A stretch of DNA of 27,710 nt from Treponema sp. UBA6988. Its GTDB lineage: Bacteria > Spirochaetota > Spirochaetia > Treponematales > Treponemataceae. The first letter of the stretch is position 1. Every line of letters starts with the position of its first letter. The stretch covers positions 26,523-54,232 of the forward strand of contig DJYC01000061.1 in NCBI GenBank assembly GCA_002448445.1, read 5' to 3'. A program made the position numbers and the translations under genes. The notes under the pieces are model-generated. The model was not told the DNA's origin and made no database searches. It saw nothing but the letters and a program-made list of their open reading frames with translations. Positions 23,106 through 27,710 of the stretch are shown here, in pieces.

Positions 23106-23722
23106 ACAATCACGCCTTTTGTAGAAGGAACCTCTCCATTACGGCGCCCGTCTATTTCCACAGCGGCACGAATTGCGCGGGATGCAGCCTTAAAAAGACC
23201 TTCCATCTTGTGGTGGTCACTGCGGCCACGGATTGTGTCCAAGTGGATGTTGCACTTTGCCCCGTTTGCAAAGCCCTGCCAAAAATCTTCAAAACAGTCA
23301 GTCTGGAAGCTAGAGGACTTTCCCTCTGGCGAAATAGAAACAAGGGGAACTCCTGTTAAAGCCGCATTGCAAACGCAGAAAGGACGACCGCCAAAATCTA
23401 CGCTTACCTGCAAAAGACTTTCGTCCATTGGGTATACAAAAAAACCGGAGCGGTAAATGCCTGCACAGTCGCCCAAAGCCTTTGCAAACAAAAGCCCAAG
23501 GACAATTCCCGTGTCTTCTATCAAGTGGTGCTGGTCCACGTTAAGATCACCGCTTATTTCTCCGCTCAAGTCAAACATTCCGTGCTTGCAAAAAGCACTA
23601 AGCATGTGCTCAAAAAAACCGATTGGATTCTTTACATTGTACTTGCCGCTTCCGTCCAAATTAAGCGTAAGCTTTATCTGGGTTTCTTTTGTATTGCGTT
23701 CTACAGTTGCGATTCTATCCAT
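23102..23722 (-). CDS. hisB: imidazoleglycerol-phosphate dehydratase
   Basis: Step 6 of histidine biosynthesis: converts imidazole glycerol phosphate to imidazole acetol phosphate using Mn. It has 206 residues from MDRIATVERNTKETQI. This start is chosen by family alignment and by AAGGGG upstream; an ATG at 23746 overlapping the hisG stop (TGATG) would add 8 residues. The two metal-binding motifs HHLIED (His65-His66) and HHKMEG (His170-His171) are intact, as is FFEHML. It is monofunctional, without the histidinol-phosphatase domain of enteric HisB. Confidence 0.96.
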   Translation of the reverse strand: MDRIATVERNTKETQIKLTLNLDGSGKYNVKNPIGFFEHMLSAFCKHGMFDLSGEISGDLNVDQHHLIEDTGIVLGLLFAKALGDCAGIYRSGFFVYPMDESLLQVSVDFGGRPFCVCNAALTGVPLVSISPEGKSSSFQTDCFEDFWQGFANGAKCNIHLDTIRGRSDHHKMEGLFKAASRAIRAAVEIDGRRNGEVPSTKGVIV

Positions 23723-23745
23723 ATCCGCATCACCCCTTGCCCGCA

Positions 23746-24618
23746 TCAAATCATCACTTTGCGAAGCTCATATTCCACAATGTCGCATGCGCCAAGGCTC
23801 TGCAGCTTTGGCAAAAGGGTTGGAACCTCGCTTTTCTTTACGGCAATCTTTATAGCGTAGCCGTCTCCACCAAAGAGTGTGCTAACGGTCGGACTCTTCA
23901 TGGAAGGAAGCCCCTTAACCAAAGCATCAAACTTGTCCTTGGAAACATTCATTTCTAGCATTACGCGGTTTCTTGCGTTAAGAACCGTCTGGAAAAGCAT
24001 CTTAAGCTCCATAATCTTCTGCTTCTTTTCCGGATCCTTCAAGGCTTCCTTGCTGGCATACATCCTTGTGGAAGACTCCATAAGAGTGTCCACAATCTTT
24101 AGGTGGTTTGCATGCAGGGAAGAACCAGTGCTTGTGTTGTCTATCAAAATCTGTGCGATTGAATCCGGCGTATCCTGAACAAAACCTTCGCTCGTTCCCC
24201 AGGTGCGGAAAATCGTTCCCTGAATCTTTTTGTCTTCAACCCATTTGCGGCTCAAAGTCTGGTATTCAGTTGCAATCGTAACAGGAGACTTTATAAGCTT
24301 TTCGTAGTCAACCGTATCGGGAACAGCCGCAACAATGCGAACACCGTCAAAGCCCAAGTCCATGATTTCCTCAACTGAATCCTGTACGCCGTTTTCGTAA
24401 ACCCAGTCCTTTCCGCTAAAGCCAACGTCTGCCTTGTTGCCCGCAAGCAAGTTGCTTACAATCTGAGGCTTTACAACCTGAAATGCCAAGTCTGCCTGAT
24501 TCGTTATGGGAAAATAAGTCCTGTCCGGAAGATAAATAGAAATTCCAACATCACTTAAAAGTTCGTATACCGATTCATAAATGCGGCCCTTAGCCAGCAA
24601 AATCTTCAATTTTTCCAT
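23746..24618 (-). CDS. hisG: ATP phosphoribosyltransferase, long form
   Basis: First and committed step of histidine biosynthesis, joining ATP and PRPP. 290 residues fits the long HisG form: a periplasmic-binding-protein-like catalytic domain (KILLAKGRIYE, DVGFSGKDWVYENG, then the PRPP-binding region containing DNTSTGSSL) followed by a C-terminal regulatory domain (about 215-290) that gives histidine feedback inhibition without HisZ. It precedes hisB with a possible TGATG overlap, so the two form an operon; other his genes are not in the window. There is no Shine-Dalgarno, and a -10 lies 8 nt upstream of the ATG. Confidence 0.96.
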   Translation of the reverse strand: MEKLKILLAKGRIYESVYELLSDVGISIYLPDRTYFPITNQADLAFQVVKPQIVSNLLAGNKADVGFSGKDWVYENGVQDSVEEIMDLGFDGVRIVAAVPDTVDYEKLIKSPVTIATEYQTLSRKWVEDKKIQGTIFRTWGTSEGFVQDTPDSIAQILIDNTSTGSSLHANHLKIVDTLMESSTRMYASKEALKDPEKKQKIMELKMLFQTVLNARNRVMLEMNVSKDKFDALVKGLPSMKSPTVSTLFGGDGYAIKIAVKKSEVPTLLPKLQSLGACDIVEYELRKVMI

Positions 24619-24626
24619 ACGCTTAT

Positions 24627-24653
24627 TTTATAGAAAAAAACATACACTTGCAA
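24627..24653 (-). promoter_or_regulatory. predicted hisG promoter, apparently leaderless
   Basis: On the minus strand TTGCAA (24648-24653), a short 15-nt spacer and TATAAA (24627-24632), then 8 nt to the ATG. No purine-rich ribosome-binding site and no his-leader peptide or T-box is visible. Confidence 0.45.
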
Positions 24654-24679
24654 TAGCGCGCGCCTTTAATACTCGCCTA

Positions 24680-24910
24680 GGAGGGGGAAGTCTCCCCCTC
24701 GCTACAGCCACGAGTCGCTCCACAAATGCCGTAAGAGGCAAAAATTTAAAAACAAACAACCGTCACCCTGAACTAGTTTCAGGGTCTGTGCCAATACCCA
24801 AATACATTTTTTTCAAAACAAGCCTCTTCCGTCATTTGCTCCGCTTTGTCGTGTCTTCCGCTACCCCCTCTACGGGTGGCAAGCCCCCCGTAACGCCCCC
24901 CGCTATGCAA
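24680..24910. repeat. intergenic repeat-rich region
   Basis: The 305 nt between the sensor kinase and hisG genes hold no credible gene. Visible are a palindrome around GGGGGAAGTCTCCCCC (about 24683-24698), a perfect hairpin ACCCTGAA-N5-TTCAGGGT (24765-24785) belonging to the same repeat as 15176-15202, and a C-rich stretch (24860-24905) resembling the tail of the composite repeats. Confidence 0.55.
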
Positions 24911-24923
24911 ACAGCAAATTGTA

Positions 24924-26339
24924 CTAGTTATCAAGTTCCAGCCGCACACCTGCCCCGCCAGATTCCGCGTTAAAGGCCACAATTGTGCCGCCAAGGGATT
25001 GTGTCAGAGCCTTTGCAATGGAAAGCCCAAGCCCTGCTCCGCCTGCGCTTCTTGTATGCGACTCGTCTCCCCGGTAAAAGCGGTCAAATACATGCTCCAG
25101 GTCTTGCGCCTTAAAACCGGGACCGTTGTCCACAATGCAAAGTTCCGTCTTTGTATCTTTTTGCAAAGCAGAAAAAGTAAGCTCAAGATTTTTTTCCTTG
25201 CAGAATTTTATGCTGTTGGAAATTAATGCCAAAAATATTTGGTGCAGCATTTCCCTGTCGGTAAAAAGGTTCAAGTCCTTGCTTACGCTGACAGAAACTT
25301 TTGCATCAGGGCTAAGGCTTTGCACTTCTTCCTTTAGCCTTGCAAAAAAATCGGCAAGAAAAAACTTTTCTTTTTGCGGAAGCAGCTTTTTGTTTTCCAA
25401 CCTTGTTATATGGAGCAAATTTGTAATCACCGCATTCATTGATTCAGCTTCTTCCACAATTATTCCCAGGGATTTTTCCAGCTGGGCCTTGTCGTCCTTT
25501 CCCCAGCGGAGCAGAAGGTTTGCCTGCCCCAAGATTACGGCAAGCGGTGTCTTTAGCTCGTGCGAAACATCACTGGTAAAACCGCGCTCACGGTCAAAAT
25601 CTTTTTTTAGCCTTACAAACAAATCGTTGAATGTTACGGCAAGCTTGTCCAGTTCATCCAAATTTCCAGTGGAAATATTTTCTGCAGAAGAGTCCTTTTG
25701 TTTTACAGGCAAAAGTTCACCCAAGTTTGTACTGCTAATTTTTTTTGCGGCCTCGGTCATCTTTACCACAGGAGCAAGACTTCTCTTGGCAATAAGAAGT
25801 GCCGTCAAAAAAGAGACAAACAGAACAGGCAAAAATGCAAGCAAAACAATTACAGGTATTCCCCGCAAGAACAGGCTGGAAGAATCAGTGTCCAGGTTCA
25901 GCGCAGTCTGAATTACAAGGCTTCCGTATTCATCACTTTCTTCTTCCATTGCAAAATATAAAATCCTAAGGTCACCGTCTATAAAATAATTCTTGCTTAT
26001 GAATTTTTTTGTCTTTCCCTTTGTTGCTTCCAAAAGAGGAAGAAAGGGATCGTTTGTTTCCAAAATTTCCTGGCTTTCTTTTTGGTAAACGGCATAAGTT
26101 ATATAGTAGGGAATTTTTTCTTTTTGTTCAGGCTGGGCATTGGTCTTTAGGGCAAGTGCAAGTTCCTCCGCAGAATCTTTTAGCTCACGGCTTTGCGAAT
26201 TGTAAATGTAGCGTTTAAGGGCAAATGTAAACAAAACCGCAAGCGAAAGAACTGCAAGTGCAAGCACAAGAGAAAATCTTAGCGCAAGCGTAAATGTTAC
26301 GGATGGAGCTTTTTTTCTTACGGCAAGGCCAAAACTCAT
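24924..26339 (-). CDS. sensor histidine kinase (HAMP-HisKA-HATPase)
   Basis: 471 residues. Membrane segments at about 18-42 and 160-184 flank an extracytoplasmic sensor region of about 115 residues with no domain I recognise. A HAMP-like region (185-245) leads to the H-box DVSHELKTPLAV with phospho-acceptor His260. The ATPase domain has the N-box with Asn375, DNGPGF (404-409) and GAGLGL (434-439). All catalytic motifs are intact. Its ATG overlaps the response-regulator stop (ATGA), so the two are a cognate pair made in equal amounts. The signal sensed is unknown. Confidence 0.95.
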   Translation of the reverse strand: MSFGLAVRKKAPSVTFTLALRFSLVLALAVLSLAVLFTFALKRYIYNSQSRELKDSAEELALALKTNAQPEQKEKIPYYITYAVYQKESQEILETNDPFLPLLEATKGKTKKFISKNYFIDGDLRILYFAMEEESDEYGSLVIQTALNLDTDSSSLFLRGIPVIVLLAFLPVLFVSFLTALLIAKRSLAPVVKMTEAAKKISSTNLGELLPVKQKDSSAENISTGNLDELDKLAVTFNDLFVRLKKDFDRERGFTSDVSHELKTPLAVILGQANLLLRWGKDDKAQLEKSLGIIVEEAESMNAVITNLLHITRLENKKLLPQKEKFFLADFFARLKEEVQSLSPDAKVSVSVSKDLNLFTDREMLHQIFLALISNSIKFCKEKNLELTFSALQKDTKTELCIVDNGPGFKAQDLEHVFDRFYRGDESHTRSAGGAGLGLSIAKALTQSLGGTIVAFNAESGGAGVRLELDN

Positions 26340-27025
26340 TTTTTGCCTTCCTCCACCATCATGTAGCCAGCACCACGCACAGTCTTTATGTATTCCTCTT
26401 TTGCAACCTGATCAATTTTTGCGCGAAGGTAGCCCACATAGACATCCACGTTGTTTTCGTCTATAAAATGATTTTCTCCCCAGACGGCTGTTATTATGCT
26501 GTCTCGGCTCAAGACCTGCCCCTTGTGCTCCATAAAATTCTTTAGCATCAAAAACTCGGTCTTGGAAAATTCGATTGGACTTCCGTTAAGACTTGCACTC
26601 ATGCTTTCAGGCGAAAGTTCAAGGCCACGAATCTTTAGGCTGCCCAAAGATGCAGCGGCTGGAGCAGAACTCCTTCTTAGGACAGCGCTCATTCTGGCAA
26701 GCAGTTCTTCTATGCTAAAGGGCTTTGCAAGATAGTCGTCAGCCCCGGCATTAAGACCGTTAACCTTGTCGTAAGTTTCTCCGCGTGCAGTTAAAATTAT
26801 AACAGGAACATTGGATTCCTTTCTGATTCTACGCAAAACTTCAAGCCCGCTAAGTTCGGGAAGCATTATGTCCAAGAGAATAAGGTCCGGTTTTTCTGCT
26901 ACAAAAACTTCCAGAGCCATGCGACCGGTACTTGCCAGGCAGGTTGAATATCCTTCATGCTCAAGCTCAAGCTTTACAAAGTCGCTTATGCCCTCATCGT
27001 CTTCTACAATTAAAACTTTTTCCAT
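26336..27025 (-). CDS. OmpR/PhoB-family response regulator
   Basis: 229 residues. The receiver domain has acidic residues Asp9 and Asp10, phospho-acceptor Asp52 (LILLDIMLP), Thr79 and Lys101. A C-terminal winged helix (about 130-225) ends with the usual YIKTVRGAGYMM. It should bind DNA as a dimer when phosphorylated by the kinase encoded next. AGGAAGAAAAGCT precedes the ATG. The start lies inside the 3' end of the secreted-protein gene (16-nt overlap), giving a three-gene operon. Confidence 0.96.
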   Translation of the reverse strand: MEKVLIVEDDEGISDFVKLELEHEGYSTCLASTGRMALEVFVAEKPDLILLDIMLPELSGLEVLRRIRKESNVPVIILTARGETYDKVNGLNAGADDYLAKPFSIEELLARMSAVLRRSSAPAAASLGSLKIRGLELSPESMSASLNGSPIEFSKTEFLMLKNFMEHKGQVLSRDSIITAVWGENHFIDENNVDVYVGYLRAKIDQVAKEEYIKTVRGAGYMMVEEGKK

Positions 27026-27507
27026 AGCTTTTCTTCCTTGTCAAAAAAATACTTGTGGCCACATTCCATAGATTCAATCTGGGCTTTTGGAACAGGGCTT
27101 GCATTGTAGGAACGGATTCCGTCCACGCTAAGCGAAAAGAAATCATCCCTTTCCAAAACAATGCGCATACATGTAGCCGACTTGTTGAACAATATTTTAT
27201 GCCTTGGGCTAAGAGCTGTAGAATTTACAAGAATATTCTTATTGTGAACTGAACGCGGGTCTATGCTTTGTGTAAAAAAAAGTTCAACCGCAACAAATTC
27301 CTTTCCGTCTTCCGTAACAGGAATTACGTTTATTCTTATAAGGCGGCAGCTTTCCTTTCTCAAGGGTTTTCTTCTTCCGCGGAAATTTTCAAATCTTCTT
27401 GCCGGAAAATTCTGATGCATGGGAACAGGCCCCTTGTCTTCCTTACAAAACCCCTGTCCGCAAAAAATTGCCAGCAGCAAAAACAAAATGCATATTCTCC
27501 TATTCAT
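27010..27507 (-). CDS. small secreted protein upstream of a two-component system (hypothetical)
   Basis: 165 residues with an N-terminal signal peptide (MNRRICILFLLLAIFCGQGFC); cleavage is likely near residue 21, or possibly lipidation at a poor lipobox. The mature part begins with a very basic stretch (residues 36-60, rich in Arg, Lys and Phe) and continues into a predicted beta-rich region with IRINVIPVTEDGKEFVAVELFF and TCMRIVLERDDFFSLSVDG. No family is recognised. Its overlap with the response-regulator gene suggests it is an accessory sensor or a target of the system. AAGGAGAAGCGCT precedes the ATG. Confidence 0.7.
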   Translation of the reverse strand: MNRRICILFLLLAIFCGQGFCKEDKGPVPMHQNFPARRFENFRGRRKPLRKESCRLIRINVIPVTEDGKEFVAVELFFTQSIDPRSVHNKNILVNSTALSPRHKILFNKSATCMRIVLERDDFFSLSVDGIRSYNASPVPKAQIESMECGHKYFFDKEEKLWKKF

Positions 27508-27710
27508 AGCGCTTCTCCTTCACACGGAAATCAACTTCCATAAAATATTGTGACATGTAACCAAAAAAACACAATGAAGACCAGCTTCTTTTATTTTTCC
27601 TATGCTAAAGACTGGAAATCAATTTTGTGTGCAGCGGAAGGCAAATACGGCTGGAAACTCGCATTGGAGCGGAACGAGCGCAGCGAGTTTAATTTCCTAT
27701 TCCGCGACAC
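27508..27710. other. intergenic tail of window
   Basis: No gene is supported. It holds the presumed promoter region of the secreted-protein operon, where no convincing -35/-10 pair was found, and at the far end a GC-rich stretch (CGGAACGAGCGCAGCGAG) resembling repeat DNA. Confidence 0.4.

Noticed and set aside
25126..25911. 261-codon open frame on the plus strand
   Set aside because: Antisense shadow of the sensor kinase gene; low-complexity Ser/Phe-rich product.

Overview
The window looks like a chromosomal segment from a spirochete of the genus Treponema, probably a gut or rumen species. The reasons are a short alanyl-tRNA synthetase without the C-terminal domain, a neighbouring SurA-like periplasmic protein and NusB, moderate GC content, many treponeme-style lipoproteins, and degenerate GC-rich intergenic repeats. 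The genus call is an inference from gene content; no rRNA or species marker is present.

Layout. 103-5632 (minus strand): alaS, a SurA-like chaperone, nusB and a TPR lipoprotein. 5633-6163: a repeat-filled intergenic region. 6164-6541 (plus): a VanZ-family membrane protein that converges on the main feature. 6538-14023 (minus): a compact eight-gene operon. In transcription order it is a methionine-type ABC transporter (metN, metI, metQ), then nitrogenase-like component 1 subunits (nifD-like, nifK-like), a stand-alone NifX-domain protein, NifB and a NifH-like reductase. 14024-14371: a divergent regulatory region. 14372-15121: an SDR oxidoreductase. 15373-15893: a RelB/DinJ-YoeB toxin-antitoxin pair. 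16097-17068: a cytoplasmic GH43 glycosidase. 17362-18340: a divergent XRE regulator and lipoprotein pair sharing a set of repeated operators. 18453-19238: a Cof-type HAD phosphatase. 19460-23105: a DUF2157 / GDYXXLXY membrane pair. 23102-24618: hisG-hisB. 24924-27507: a secreted protein, a response regulator and a sensor kinase in one overlapping operon.

The operon at 6538-14023 is the most interesting part. NifD-like and NifK-like keep the P-cluster cysteines and the cofactor-ligating Cys and His, so the enzyme probably carries a P-cluster and a NifB-derived iron-sulfur-carbide cofactor. Residues needed for N2 reduction in NifD (equivalents of Gln191, His195, Arg96 and Arg359) are replaced. 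nifE, nifN, nifV, the nifI pair and a delta subunit are all absent from the window. With a MetNIQ-type importer at the front of the operon, the simplest reading is a group IV nitrogenase-like reductase working on a sulfur compound, as in methylthio-alkane reductase (Mar), rather than a nitrogenase. The substrate is not shown by the sequence. The transporter is itself unusual: its lipoprotein carries three Cys-Cys pairs at exact 8-residue spacing just after the lipid anchor, and its ATPase lacks the regulatory NIL domain.

Two wider patterns also stand out. At least five genes have a -10-like hexamer only 5-8 nt before the start codon and no Shine-Dalgarno, suggesting leaderless mRNAs. A composite intergenic repeat occurs at least three times. 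I saw no tRNA, rRNA, CRISPR array, insertion sequence or prophage gene.
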